From JAURVT01 sp049059935 (lineage in GTDB: Bacteria > Actinomycetota > Actinomycetes > Propionibacteriales > Nocardioidaceae): a stretch of DNA of 64,000 nt. The stretch covers positions 152,809-216,808 of the forward strand of contig NZ_JBMGQR010000001.1 in the NCBI RefSeq assembly GCF_049059935.1. The letters are read 5' to 3'. A program made the translations under genes and the position numbers. The notes beneath the pieces were generated by a model that ran no database searches, was not told the origin of the DNA, and saw only the letters and a program-made list of their open reading frames with translations. Position 1 is the stretch's first letter. Every line of letters begins with the position of its first letter. Below are positions 7,760 through 16,490 of this stretch, in pieces.

Positions 7760-9937
7760 TCAGCGGATGTAGAGCATCTCCTGGTAGGTCGGCAGCGGCC
7801 ACAGGTCGTCGGCCACCAGGCCCTCGAGCACGTCGGCGGCGTCGCGGACGGCCGCCATCGCGGGCAGGACGGTGTCGCGGCAGTACGTCGCCGCCGCCAT
7901 GCCGTCCTCGTCGTGGTCGGCGGCCACCGCGGTGGCCAGCTCGGCGAGGCCCGCACGGAGGTCGGCCAGCGGCGCCGAGACGGCCGTCAGCGTCGACAGG
8001 TCGGCCTCGACGCCCGCCGCCTTGAGCGCGGCGACGTTGCCGGCGAGCTCGGTCTGGTAGCGCATCGCGGCCGGGAGCACGATCGTGCTGGCCATCTCGA
8101 GCGTCAGCCTGGCCTCGACGCCCACGCTCATCACGTACTGCTCGATCCCCACCTCGTAGCGGCTGTGCATCTCGCGCTCGTTGAACACCTTGTAGGTGCC
8201 GAACAGCTCGACGGCCTCGGGCGTGATCAGCTCGGGCAGAGCGTCCACGGTGGTGCGCAGGTTGGCCAGGCCGCGCTGCTCGGCCTCGACCTCCCACTCG
8301 GGCGAGTAGCCGTTGCCGTTGAAGACCACGGCGCCGTGGTCGGAGACGATGTCGGTGAGCAGGTCCTGGACGGCCTCGTTGAAGTCGGTGCCGCCGGCGA
8401 CCGCCTGCTCCAGCACGGTCGCGCAGTGGTCGAGCGCCTCGGCCATGATCGTGTTGAGCACGACCATCGGGCCCGCGACGGTCTGCATCGAGCCCGGCGC
8501 GCGGAACTCGAAGCGGTTGCCGGTGAACGCGAACGGGCTCGTGCGGTTGCGGTCGCCCGGGTCCTTGGTCAGGTCGGGGAGGGTGTCGACGCCGACGATC
8601 AGCGTGCCCTTCTCCTTGGAGCGGGTGGCGCCGCCCTTGGCGATCTGGTCGAACACGTCGGCCAGCTGCTCGCCGAGGAAGATCGAGATGATGGCGGGCG
8701 GTGCCTCGTTCGCGCCGAGGCGGTGGTCGTTGCTGGCCGAGGCGACCGACGAGCGCAGCAGGCCGCCGTACTTGTGCACCGCACGGATGACGGCGGCGCA
8801 GAACACCAGGAACTGCGCGTTGTCGTGGGGGGTGTCGCCGGGCAGCAGCAGGTTGCCCTGCGGGCCGTTGCCGAGCGAGAAGTTCACGTGCTTGCCCGAG
8901 CCGTTGACGCCGTCGAAGGGCTTCTCGTGGAACAGGCACTCCATGCCGTGCTTGCGGGCGACCGACTTGAAGGTCGTCATGAGCAGCTGCTGGTGGTCCG
9001 AGGCGAGGTTGGACTTCTCGAACATCGGCGCCACCTCGAACTGCCCCGGGGCGACCTCGTTGTGACGCGTCTTGACCGGGATGCCGAGCTTGAACAGCTC
9101 GCGCTCGGTGTCCATCATGAAGCCGAGCACGCGCTCGGGGACGGCACCGAAGTAGTGGTCGTCGAACTCCTGGCCCTTGGGCGGCTTGGCGCCGAACAGA
9201 GTGCGACCCGCGTTGAGCAGGTCGGGGCGCTGGACGAAGAAGTTCGTGTCGACCAGGAAGTACTCCTGCTCGGGCCCGCAGAACGACACGACGCGGTCGG
9301 GGTCGGCATGGCCGAACAGCCGCAGCACCCGCTCGGCGTGCACCGACATCGCCTGCTGCGAGCGCAGCAGCGGCGTCTTGTGGTCCAGCGCCTCGCCGGT
9401 CATCGAGACGAAGAAGGTCGGGATGCACAGGGTGTTGCCGTTGGGGTTCTCGAGCACGTACGCGGGGCTCATCACGTCCCAGCCGGTGTAGCCGCGCGCC
9501 TCGAAGGTGTTGCGCAGGCCGCCGTTGGGGAAGCTCGACGCGTCGGGCTCGCCCTGGATCAGGGTCTTGCCGGCGAACTCGCTGATCGCGGTGCCGTCGC
9601 CGACCGGCTCGAGGAAGCTGTCGTGCTTCTCGGCGGTGAAGCCGGTGAGCGGGTAGAACACGTGGGCGTAGTGGGTGGCGCCCTTCTCCATCGCCCAGTC
9701 CTTCATGGCCGACGCGACCGCGTCCGCGACGACGGGGTCGAGACGCTCGGAGCGCTCGATGGTGGCCACGACGGACTTGAAGACGCCCTTGGGCAGTCGC
9801 TTCTGCATCGCGGTGACGCTGAAGACGTTCTCGCCGTAGATCTCGCCCGGCTCCTCGCCGGCGTCGAACGACACCTTCGGCGGGACGTACGCCTTGACCT
9901 GGGTGATGGCGTGCATGCGGGTGGGGTTGGCGCTCAT
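7760..9937 (-). CDS. glnN: Glutamine synthetase type III
   Basis: 725 residues, the length of GlnN (types I and II are under 500). The order of motifs fits GSIII: FCGPEQEYF, KTRHNEVAPGQFE, LFHEKPFDGVNGSGKHVNFSL (glutamate/ammonia-binding loop region), RLGANEAPPAI, and ATP-site GNRFEFRAPGSMQ. It condenses glutamate and ammonium with ATP to glutamine in the cytoplasm. AGGAG six bases before ATG 9937 fixes the start. It stands alone, without a PII or regulator gene beside it; type III enzymes are uncommon in Actinomycetota and may supplement GlnA. Confidence 0.95.
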   Translation of the reverse strand: MSANPTRMHAITQVKAYVPPKVSFDAGEEPGEIYGENVFSVTAMQKRLPKGVFKSVVATIERSERLDPVVADAVASAMKDWAMEKGATHYAHVFYPLTGFTAEKHDSFLEPVGDGTAISEFAGKTLIQGEPDASSFPNGGLRNTFEARGYTGWDVMSPAYVLENPNGNTLCIPTFFVSMTGEALDHKTPLLRSQQAMSVHAERVLRLFGHADPDRVVSFCGPEQEYFLVDTNFFVQRPDLLNAGRTLFGAKPPKGQEFDDHYFGAVPERVLGFMMDTERELFKLGIPVKTRHNEVAPGQFEVAPMFEKSNLASDHQQLLMTTFKSVARKHGMECLFHEKPFDGVNGSGKHVNFSLGNGPQGNLLLPGDTPHDNAQFLVFCAAVIRAVHKYGGLLRSSVASASNDHRLGANEAPPAIISIFLGEQLADVFDQIAKGGATRSKEKGTLIVGVDTLPDLTKDPGDRNRTSPFAFTGNRFEFRAPGSMQTVAGPMVVLNTIMAEALDHCATVLEQAVAGGTDFNEAVQDLLTDIVSDHGAVVFNGNGYSPEWEVEAEQRGLANLRTTVDALPELITPEAVELFGTYKVFNEREMHSRYEVGIEQYVMSVGVEARLTLEMASTIVLPAAMRYQTELAGNVAALKAAGVEADLSTLTAVSAPLADLRAGLAELATAVAADHDEDGMAAATYCRDTVLPAMAAVRDAADVLEGLVADDLWPLPTYQEMLYIR

Positions 9938-10097
9938 GGCTCTCCTGGAGGGACGCGGTGGTCGTCGCGGGGCGTTCGCGAGGTGGCGCGATGAACCTAG
10001 GTGCGCGCTGTTTCGGGGACGTGACCGTGCGGTTCCGGGCGCCGTCCTGGCCGAGGACCACCCGGAAGGGCTAGTCCAGGTCGGGTAGGCCGAGGCG

Positions 10098-10117
10098 GTG
10101 TCGGCGTCGTCCGACAC
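10098..10117. other. Short inverted repeat in the glnN/Gfo divergent region
   Basis: GTGTCGG and CCGACAC, seven bases each, separated by six. It lies in the 218-base space between glnN and the Gfo/Idh gene. It could be an operator or weak hairpin; nothing else stands out in this spacer. Confidence 0.25.
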
Positions 10118-10155
10118 ACTGGGCGCGGCACGACGACGAGCGCGAGGGAGCATCC

Positions 10156-11181
10156 ATGGAGCCGGTGAGGTTCGGTCTGGTCGGGTACGGGTTCGGCGGG
10201 AGGTACTTCCACGCGCCGCTGATCGCGAGCGCGCCCGAGTGCGAGCTCGTCGCGGTGACGACGTCGTCGCCCGAGCGCCGCGAGCTCGTCGCCCGCGAGC
10301 ACCCGGGCACCGCGACGGTCGGCTCGCTGCAGGACCTCGTCGACGCGGGCGTCGAGGCCGTCGCGATCTCCACCCCGGCCGACACCCACAGCGCCGTGAC
10401 GGACCAGGCGCTCGACCTCGGGCTCGCGGTCGTCTGCGACAAGCCGTTCGCGCTCGACGCCGACGCCGCGGCCGCCAGCGCCGCGCTCGCCGACCGGCTC
10501 GGACTCGCGCTCAGCCCCTACCAGAACCGGCGGTGGGACTCGGAGTTCCTCACCGTCCGGCGCCTCGCCGACGACGGCTCGCTGGGCGAGGTGCGGCGGT
10601 TCGAGTCCCGGTTCGAACGGTACGCGCCCGCCGACGGGCCCGGTGTCGCCGGCGGCGGCGTGCTGCTCGACTTCTGCAGCCACCTGGTCGACCAGGCCCT
10701 CGTCCTGCTCGGCCCCGTGCGGTCGGTGAGCACCGAGTGGCGCGTCCGCGAGACCGGCCTCGACGACGACGTCTTCCTCGCCCTGCGCCACGCCGGCGGC
10801 GCCGTGTCGCACCTGTGGGGCAGCTGGAGCCAGCACGCGCCGGGTCCGCGGTTCCGTGTCACCGGCACCGACGCGTCGTTCGTGGTCGACGCCGCCGACG
10901 GCCAGGAGGACGTCCTGATCACGGGTGCGAGCCCGGCCACCACCGACGTGTGGGGACGCGAGCCCGCGTCGGCCGCCGGTCGCCTGCACCGCGACGGGCA
11001 GGTGCGGTCCGTCGAGCTGGAGCGCGGCTCGTGGGACGTGTTCTACCCGACGTTCGCCCGCGCCGTCCGCGGCGAGGGGCCCGTCCCGGTCGAGGCCGCC
11101 GACGCGGTCGCCACGGCCGTCGTCCTCGACGCCGCCCGCCGGAGCGCCACCACCGGCCAGAGCGTCGAGGTGCCGGCATGA
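10156..11181 (+). CDS. Gfo/Idh/MocA family NAD(P)-dependent oxidoreductase
   Basis: 341 residues: Rossmann fold at the N-terminus (GLVGYGFGGRYFHAPL, residues 7-22), followed by the family's K-P motif as CDKPFALDAD and an alpha/beta substrate domain (RRFESRFERY, GVLLDFCSHLVDQAL). Members oxidise or reduce sugars, inositols or their derivatives. Substrate unknown. GAGGGAG precedes ATG 10156. The UPF0303 gene starts inside its stop codon (ATGA), so the two are co-translated. Confidence 0.92.
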   Translation: MEPVRFGLVGYGFGGRYFHAPLIASAPECELVAVTTSSPERRELVAREHPGTATVGSLQDLVDAGVEAVAISTPADTHSAVTDQALDLGLAVVCDKPFALDADAAAASAALADRLGLALSPYQNRRWDSEFLTVRRLADDGSLGEVRRFESRFERYAPADGPGVAGGGVLLDFCSHLVDQALVLLGPVRSVSTEWRVRETGLDDDVFLALRHAGGAVSHLWGSWSQHAPGPRFRVTGTDASFVVDAADGQEDVLITGASPATTDVWGREPASAAGRLHRDGQVRSVELERGSWDVFYPTFARAVRGEGPVPVEAADAVATAVVLDAARRSATTGQSVEVPA

Positions 11182-11654
11182 GCGCACCCGACCGCGCGTT
11201 CCTCGACGAGCTGGTCGCCCAGGAGGAGCGGCTCGTGTTCGACGGGTTCGACGTGGCCGTGGCGTGGGAGGTGGGCGTCGCCCTGCGCGAGGCCGCGCTG
11301 GACGCGTCGCTGCCCGTCGCGATGTCCGTGCGACGCAACGGGCAGCGCCTGTTCCACGCCGCGCTGCCGGGTGCGTCGGCCGACAACGACGGCTGGCTCG
11401 ACCGCAAGTGCGCCGTCGTCGACCGCTACGCCCACTCCTCGCTGCTCGTCGGCGAGCAGTTCCGGGTGCAGGGCGGCACGTTCGAGGAGCGGTCGAGGCT
11501 CGACCCCGGCCGGTTCGCGGCGCACGGCGGCGCGTTCCCGGTGCTCGTGCGCGGCACCGGGTGCGTGGGCACCGTCGCGGTGTCCGGGCTCCCCCAGCGC
11601 GACGACCACGCGCTGGTGGTCTCGGTGCTCGAGCGGTACCTCGCAGCCCGATGA
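11178..11654 (+). CDS. UPF0303 / heme-degrading-domain-like protein
   Basis: 158 residues of the UPF0303 group (DUF336, GlcG/HbpS-like fold): VAWEVGVALREAAL, VAMSVRRNGQRLFHAALPG, and the C-terminal VRGTGCVGTVAVSGLPQRDDHALVV. Relatives are described as heme-degrading-domain or unknown-function proteins. It overlaps the Gfo/Idh gene by four bases, so a role in the same sugar or cofactor pathway is possible. No activity can be assigned. Confidence 0.82.
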   Translation: MSAPDRAFLDELVAQEERLVFDGFDVAVAWEVGVALREAALDASLPVAMSVRRNGQRLFHAALPGASADNDGWLDRKCAVVDRYAHSSLLVGEQFRVQGGTFEERSRLDPGRFAAHGGAFPVLVRGTGCVGTVAVSGLPQRDDHALVVSVLERYLAAR

Positions 11655-11723
11655 CTCCCGACCGGTCCGCCGGTCTGACCTGATGCGACCGACCAGCGGC
11701 GCACGACGCACGAGGAGACCCCG

Positions 11724-12494
11724 ATGACCGGCACCACCCCCACCACCAGCGGCTACGTCGACGTCGACGGGGTGCGGATCTACCACGAGGTGCACGGCAC
11801 GGGCTCGCCCCTGGTGCTGCTGCACGGCGGCGTGCTCGCCATCGACCTCGACTTCCACGCGCTGCTGCCCGCGCTCGCCGAGAGCCACCAGGTGATCGGC
11901 ATCGAGCTGCAGGGCCACGGCCGCACCAACGACACCGACCGCCCGATGAGCGTCGAGACGTTCGCCGCCGACGTCGTCGCGGTGCTCGACCACCTCGGCG
12001 TCGACTCCGCCGACGTCCTCGGCCACAGCCTCGGCGGCGCGATCGCGATCGAGCTGGCGATCAGCCACGCGTCCCGCGTCCGCTCGATCGTGCCGATCTC
12101 CGCGTCGGTCGACACCACCGGCACCCACGAGGACCTCACCGACCCCGCGCTGATGGCGACGTCCACCCGGATGCCCACCGCCGACGACTTCGCCGCCATG
12201 CGTCGCACCTACGACGAGCTCTCGCCCCACCCCGAGCACTTCGACGACTTCCTCATGAAGATGCAGGGCCTCGGCAGCACGCTCGTCGGCTGGTCCGACG
12301 AGCAGCTCGCCACCATCACCGCCCCGACGCTCGTCGTCCAGGGCGACCGTGACTTCACCACCAACGCCCACGCGGCGCAGATGGTCGAGAAGATCCCCGG
12401 CTCCCGCCTCGCGATCCTCCCCGACACCACCCACATGACCGTCACCCTGCGCGCCGACTACCTGCTGCCGATGCTGGCCGACTTCCTGTCCTGA
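11724..12494 (+). CDS. Alpha/beta hydrolase
   Basis: 256 residues with the standard fold: oxyanion segment LLHGG (33-37), nucleophile elbow GHSLGG with Ser102, acidic residue in QGDRD (Asp208/210) and His237 in DTTHM. A cap region lies at about 125-185. Cytoplasmic, no signal peptide. Substrate unknown; esterase, haloperoxidase-like or lactonase activities all occur in this family. GAGGAG lies ahead of ATG 11724. Confidence 0.92.
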   Translation: MTGTTPTTSGYVDVDGVRIYHEVHGTGSPLVLLHGGVLAIDLDFHALLPALAESHQVIGIELQGHGRTNDTDRPMSVETFAADVVAVLDHLGVDSADVLGHSLGGAIAIELAISHASRVRSIVPISASVDTTGTHEDLTDPALMATSTRMPTADDFAAMRRTYDELSPHPEHFDDFLMKMQGLGSTLVGWSDEQLATITAPTLVVQGDRDFTTNAHAAQMVEKIPGSRLAILPDTTHMTVTLRADYLLPMLADFLS

Positions 12495-12512
12495 GCCACG
12501 CAGCTGCGGCCC

Positions 12513-12591
12513 GTCGGATTCCCAGGTTCACCTGGGAGTCCGACGAGACCCAGGAGAACTTCCCGGGGTCTCGTCGGATTCCCAGGTGAGT
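12513..12591. repeat. Composite palindromic element, copy 1 (B-A-partial B)
   Basis: Hairpin B: GTCGGATTCCCAGGT at 12513-12527 and its complement at 12530-12544 (one mismatch in 15). Hairpin A: CGACGAGACCC at 12541-12551 and GGGTCTCGTCG at 12566-12576 (11 of 11). A third, half copy of B starts at 12574. It lies between the convergent hydrolase and menB genes and may act as a two-way terminator. The same B hairpin recurs at 27599-27630. Confidence 0.7.
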
Positions 12592-12631
12592 GGGACGGAC
12601 GGTTCGCCGGTGACCACCGCGCCGCGTCGCC

Positions 12632-13465
12632 TCAGGCCCTTCGAGGGAACTGGGTGAAGTCAGGGGTGCGGCGCTCCTTGAAGGCGTCGCGGCCCTCCTG
12701 GGCCTCCTCGGAGCCGTAGAACAGCAGGTTGGTGTCGTGCGCGAGCTGCTGGATGCCGGCGTAGCCGTCCTCGGCCGCGTGGAAGCTGGCCTTGAGCAGG
12801 CGCAGGGCGAACGGTGAGAGCGCGAGCATCTCGCGGCACCACTTCACCGTCTCGGCCTCGAGGTCGGCGAGCGGGACGACCGTGTTCACCAGGCCCATCT
12901 CGAGGGCCTCGGCGGCGTCGTACTGGCGGCACAGGAACCAGATCTCCTTGGCCTTCTTCATGCCCACCAGCTGCGACAGGACGCTGGCGCCGAACCCGCC
13001 GTCGAACGACCCGACCTTGGGGCCCACCTGGCCGAAGCGGCCGTTGTCGGCGGCGATCGTCAGGTCGGCGACGAGGTGCAGCACGTGGCCGCCGCCGATG
13101 GCCCAGCCGGCCACCATCGCGACGATCGGCTTGGGGCAGCGGCGCATCTGCACGTGCAGGTCGGTGACGTGGAAGCGTCCGACGCCGCCGGCCTCGCTCT
13201 GGTAGCCGCTGTCGCCGCGGACGCGCTGGTCGCCGCCGGAGCAGAACGCCTTGTCGCCCTCGCCGGTGAGGATGATGACGCCCACCGACGTGTCCTCGCG
13301 GGCCACCGTCAGCGCCTGCGAGATCTCGACGATCGTCTGCGGACGGAAGGCGTTGTGCACCTCGGGTCGGCAGATCGTGATCTTGGCGATGCCGTCGTCG
13401 GTGGTCTCGTAGCGGACGTCCTCGTAGTCGCCGGACGCGTGCCAGGTGGTTGCGGTGTCGGTCAT
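12632..13465 (-). CDS. menB: 1,4-dihydroxy-2-naphthoyl-CoA synthase
   Basis: 277 residues of the crotonase fold with MenB-specific features: SGGDQRVRGDSGY, IGGGHVLHLVADLTIAADN and FGQVGPKVGSFDGG. It closes the second ring of the menaquinone head group from o-succinylbenzoyl-CoA. Crotonase oxyanion-hole segments are FCSGGD and GWAIGGG. No other men gene is in the window. The menB ATG at 13465 is followed upstream by the kup terminator-proximal end, 41 bases away. Confidence 0.95.
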   Translation of the reverse strand: MTDTATTWHASGDYEDVRYETTDDGIAKITICRPEVHNAFRPQTIVEISQALTVAREDTSVGVIILTGEGDKAFCSGGDQRVRGDSGYQSEAGGVGRFHVTDLHVQMRRCPKPIVAMVAGWAIGGGHVLHLVADLTIAADNGRFGQVGPKVGSFDGGFGASVLSQLVGMKKAKEIWFLCRQYDAAEALEMGLVNTVVPLADLEAETVKWCREMLALSPFALRLLKASFHAAEDGYAGIQQLAHDTNLLFYGSEEAQEGRDAFKERRTPDFTQFPRRA

Positions 13466-13506
13466 GGCCCCATTCTCGCGACCGGCCGCGGACGCGGGCG
13501 CCCGGG

Positions 13507-15420
13507 TCAGAGCGTCAGCTCGCGACCCACGACGACGGTGCGGTCGCGGGGCAGGTCGAGCAGCTCGACCGGGTCGGGCGTCATCCGCGTCACGGCGACG
13601 AACAGGCGCTGGCGCCACCGCACCATCGAGCTCTCGCGGCTCACCTGCACCACGGGCAGCGACACGAAGAAGACCGCGTCCGAGGTGTCGAGCCCGTCGA
13701 GCTCGCCCCCGGCCAGCCGCCGTGCGCGCCGCAGCACCGCCATGACGTCGGGGTGCTCGCGGAACCCGAACACCGCCACCACCTGGACGACGCCGTCGCC
13801 CGGGTCGCCGAGCAGGTCGACGCTCACCCGTTCGTCGTCGGCCACCGTCGGGGTGTCGGCGGTGCTCCAGCTGAGCAGCACCACCTGGCGGTGCAGCACG
13901 TGGTTCTGCTGCACCGAGGTGCACAGGGCCATCGGCGCGACCCCGGCGTGCCGGGTGAAGAACACCGCGCTGCCCGACGTCCGGTGGGTGTCGGTGGCGT
14001 CGTCGGCCACCTCGTCCAGGATCGACCGGACGGACGTCTCGTGACGGTGCCGCGCCTCGTCGATGCGCCGCTGGCCGGTCTGCCAGGTCGTCATCAGCAC
14101 CACGAGCACCAGGCCGATGCCCAGCGGCAGCCAGCCACCGGTGGCGACCTTCGGCACGTTCGCGGCCAGGAAGACGAGGATCACCAGCAGCACCGAGCCG
14201 GCCACCACCAGGCTGCCGGTGACGCGTCGCTCGCGCTGCCAGGTCAGCGTCAGGTACATCGAGGTGGTCACCGTGATCGTCGTGGTGACGGCCACGCCGT
14301 AGGCCGACGCCAGCGACGCCGAGCTGCCGAACGTCACGACCAGGACGAGGACGGCCGTCGCCAGCACCCAGTTGACGGCCGGCAGGTAGATCTGGCCGAC
14401 GTGCTCGCGCGAGGTGTGCAGGATGCGCAGCGGCGGCAGGAAGCCCAGCCGGGTCGCCTGGTGCACCACCGTGAAGGCGCCGGAGATCACCGCCTGCGAG
14501 GCGATGATCGTCGCGAGGGTGGCCAGCACCACCATCGGGATCCGGCCCCAGGCGGGCACGAGCGCGAAGAACGGGTTGCCCGCGGACGACGGGTCGCCGA
14601 CGACGACCGCCGCCTGCCCGAGGTAGCTCAGGACGAGCGCGGGGAAGACGACGAACAGCCAGCCGCGGGTGATCGCGCGACGGCCGAGGTGGCCGAGGTC
14701 GGCGTAGAGCGCCTCCGCACCGGTCACCGCGAGCACGACCGCGCCGAGCGAGAGGAACGCGACGAGCGGCTCGTCGCGCACGTACAGCACGACCCAGTGC
14801 GGCGAGAGCGCCTGGAGCACCGATGGCTCCCGGGCCACCGCGACCGCGCCGACCACCGCGATCACGCCGAACCAGACCATCATGATCGGCCCGAAGAGCC
14901 GGCCGATGCGCGCCGTCCCGAAGCGTTGCAGGACGAACAGCGCCGCCAGCACGACCACCGCGAGCGGCACGACCGCCCGGGCGAGCCCCGGGTCGGCCAG
15001 CTCGAGCCCCTCGGCGGCCGACAGCACCGAGATCGCGGGCGTGATCACGCTGTCGCCGAGGAACATGGCCGAGCCGACCATGCCGAGCAGCCCCAGCGCG
15101 GCGACGGCCCGCACGCCGCGGACGTGCGTGCGCAGCAGGCCGAGCAGCGCCAGCAGCCCGCCCTCCCCGTCGTTGTCGGCCCGCAGCAGCAGGCGCACGT
15201 AGAGCACCGTGACGATGAGGAACATCGACCACAGCACCGTCGACGTCATCCCGTACACGAGCTCGGGGTCGAGCGGCCTGCCTCGCGACGTCCCCTCGCG
15301 CAGCACGGTCCCCATCGCGTACAGGACGCTCGTGCCGATGTCGCCGAAGACGACGCCCACGGCACCGACCACCGCGACGAACCCGCCTGCCCCTGCGCCC
15401 GTGCGCTGGTCGACCTTCAC
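13507..15420 (-). CDS. kup: Kup-type potassium uptake transporter
   Basis: 637 residues with about 12 membrane helices in the N-terminal two-thirds and a soluble C-terminal domain. Motifs: GVVFGDIGTSVLYA at the start, LFLGDS-like SAMFLGDSVITPAISVLSA, and VTGAEALYADLGHLGRRAI. It imports K+ with H+. GTG at 15420 would have no spacing from the upstream GGGAGG, but a TACTGT box seven bases before it makes a leaderless start the better explanation. Divergent from the DedA gene. Confidence 0.94.
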   Translation of the reverse strand: MKVDQRTGAGAGGFVAVVGAVGVVFGDIGTSVLYAMGTVLREGTSRGRPLDPELVYGMTSTVLWSMFLIVTVLYVRLLLRADNDGEGGLLALLGLLRTHVRGVRAVAALGLLGMVGSAMFLGDSVITPAISVLSAAEGLELADPGLARAVVPLAVVVLAALFVLQRFGTARIGRLFGPIMMVWFGVIAVVGAVAVAREPSVLQALSPHWVVLYVRDEPLVAFLSLGAVVLAVTGAEALYADLGHLGRRAITRGWLFVVFPALVLSYLGQAAVVVGDPSSAGNPFFALVPAWGRIPMVVLATLATIIASQAVISGAFTVVHQATRLGFLPPLRILHTSREHVGQIYLPAVNWVLATAVLVLVVTFGSSASLASAYGVAVTTTITVTTSMYLTLTWQRERRVTGSLVVAGSVLLVILVFLAANVPKVATGGWLPLGIGLVLVVLMTTWQTGQRRIDEARHRHETSVRSILDEVADDATDTHRTSGSAVFFTRHAGVAPMALCTSVQQNHVLHRQVVLLSWSTADTPTVADDERVSVDLLGDPGDGVVQVVAVFGFREHPDVMAVLRRARRLAGGELDGLDTSDAVFFVSLPVVQVSRESSMVRWRQRLFVAVTRMTPDPVELLDLPRDRTVVVGRELTL

Positions 15421-15427
15421 CCTCCCG

Positions 15428-15433
15428 ACAGTA
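15428..15433 (-). promoter_or_regulatory. -10 box of a leaderless transcript (kup)
   Basis: TACTGT on the minus strand, seven bases before the GTG at 15420. It settles an otherwise odd start with zero-spaced GGGAGG. Confidence 0.55.
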
Positions 15434-15516
15434 GGTCGAGCGGGCCGATCCGGCTCAGGTGGCAGGATCGTGGTCGCGCCGCGACCCCTGACGCCGCGGG
15501 CGGGAGGGACGGGGAC

Positions 15517-16137
15517 GTGTCCGCTGTCGTCGACGTCCTGGTCGGCCTGCCGCCCTGGGTCGTCCTGCTGCTCGTCTTCGCCCTCCCGGCCGTCGAGGCG
15601 TCCGCGTTCGTCGGCCTGGTGGTGCCGGGCGAGGTCGCGGTCCTCGTGGGAGGCGTGGTCGCCCACGGCGGGTCGCTGCCGCTGTGGGCGGTGATCGTGG
15701 TCGGCATCCTGGGTGCCGCCCTCGGCGACCAGGTCGGCTTCGTCGTCGGACGACGCTGGGGCCCGCGGCTCGTCGAGCACCTGCCCCACCGCGTCCGCAC
15801 GGGCGGCGAGGTCGACCGCGCACTGGACCTGGTGCGCCGTCGTGGCGGCCTGGCCGTCGTCGTCGGACGGTGGGCCGCGGCCCTGCGCGCCCTCGTGCCC
15901 GGCGTCGCGGGGATGTCCGGGATGCGCCAGCTCACCTTCACCCTGTCCAACGTCGTGGGTGGAGCGATCTGGGTGGGCGTCGTCGCGGTCGCCGGGTTCG
16001 CCGCCGGCGCCTCGTACCGTCAGCTCGAGACCCGCCTCGGGCGTGGCGGCGAGGTGGTGGCGGCCGTGGTGGTCGTCGCGCTCGTCGCCGCCGTGCTCTG
16101 GCGCCGCCACCGCTCGTCCCCCACCCCGGAGGCCTGA
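15517..16137 (+). CDS. DedA family membrane protein
   Basis: 206 residues, SNARE-associated/DedA/VTT fold. Seen: FALPAVEASAFVGLVVPGEVAVLVGG near the N-terminus, VGRRWGPRL, then VVVGRWAAALRALVPGVAGMSGMRQLTF, which corresponds to the conserved F/W-R-PG-AG-M block. Relatives act in membrane lipid flipping and proton-motive-force homeostasis. GTG 15517 with GGGAGG upstream. It overlaps the ynfA-like gene by one base (TGATG). Confidence 0.88.
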   Translation: MSAVVDVLVGLPPWVVLLLVFALPAVEASAFVGLVVPGEVAVLVGGVVAHGGSLPLWAVIVVGILGAALGDQVGFVVGRRWGPRLVEHLPHRVRTGGEVDRALDLVRRRGGLAVVVGRWAAALRALVPGVAGMSGMRQLTFTLSNVVGGAIWVGVVAVAGFAAGASYRQLETRLGRGGEVVAAVVVVALVAAVLWRRHRSSPTPEA

Positions 16138-16472
16138 TGACGATCACCCGCTCCATCGTGCTGTTCGCCGCGGCCGCCCTGCTCGAGATCGGCGGCGCCT
16201 GGATGGTGTGGCAGGGGGTGCGTGAGCACCGGGGCCTGCTGTGGGTGGGCGCCGGCGTCGTCGCGCTCGGCCTGTACGGGTTCGTCGCGACCCTGCAGCC
16301 CGACGCCGACTTCGGACGGATCCTCGCCGCGTACGGCGGGGTGTTCGTCGCCGGCTCGCTCGCCTGGGGCGTGGTCGTCGACGGGTTCCGCCCCGCGCGC
16401 ACCGACGTGCTGGGTGCGCTCATCTGCCTGGTCGGCGTCGCGGTGATCATGTACGCGCCCCGCAGCCAGTGA
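16137..16472 (+). CDS. YnfA family (UPF0060) small membrane protein
   Basis: 111 residues with four hydrophobic helices, the size and pattern of YnfA: LLEIGGAWMVWQGVREHRG, LGLYGFVATLQPDADFGRILAAYGGVFV, and C-terminal ALICLVGVAVIMYAPR. SMR-like multidrug exporter activity has been proposed for some members. ATG overlaps the DedA stop, so it is translationally coupled. Confidence 0.93.
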   Translation: MTITRSIVLFAAAALLEIGGAWMVWQGVREHRGLLWVGAGVVALGLYGFVATLQPDADFGRILAAYGGVFVAGSLAWGVVVDGFRPARTDVLGALICLVGVAVIMYAPRSQ

Positions 16473-16477
16473 CGTCG

Positions 16478-16483
16478 TAGCGT
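16478..16483 (+). promoter_or_regulatory. -10 box of a leaderless transcript (SDR gene)
   Basis: TAGCGT, seven bases before the ATG at 16491. Confidence 0.5.
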
Positions 16484-16490
16484 CGTCGCC

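Noticed and set aside
10598..10622. tRNA-like T-arm (GGTTCGAGTC and GGTTCGAACG)
   Set aside because: It lies inside the Gfo/Idh reading frame and no acceptor, D-arm or anticodon stem can be formed around it.
12513..12591. Terminal inverted repeats of an insertion sequence
   Set aside because: No transposase gene or target duplication lies between or beside the palindromes.
13450..15430. Long plus-strand frame across menB and kup
   Set aside because: Low-complexity Asp/Arg/His product opposite kup; only its last 206 codons (DedA) are real and begin at 15517.
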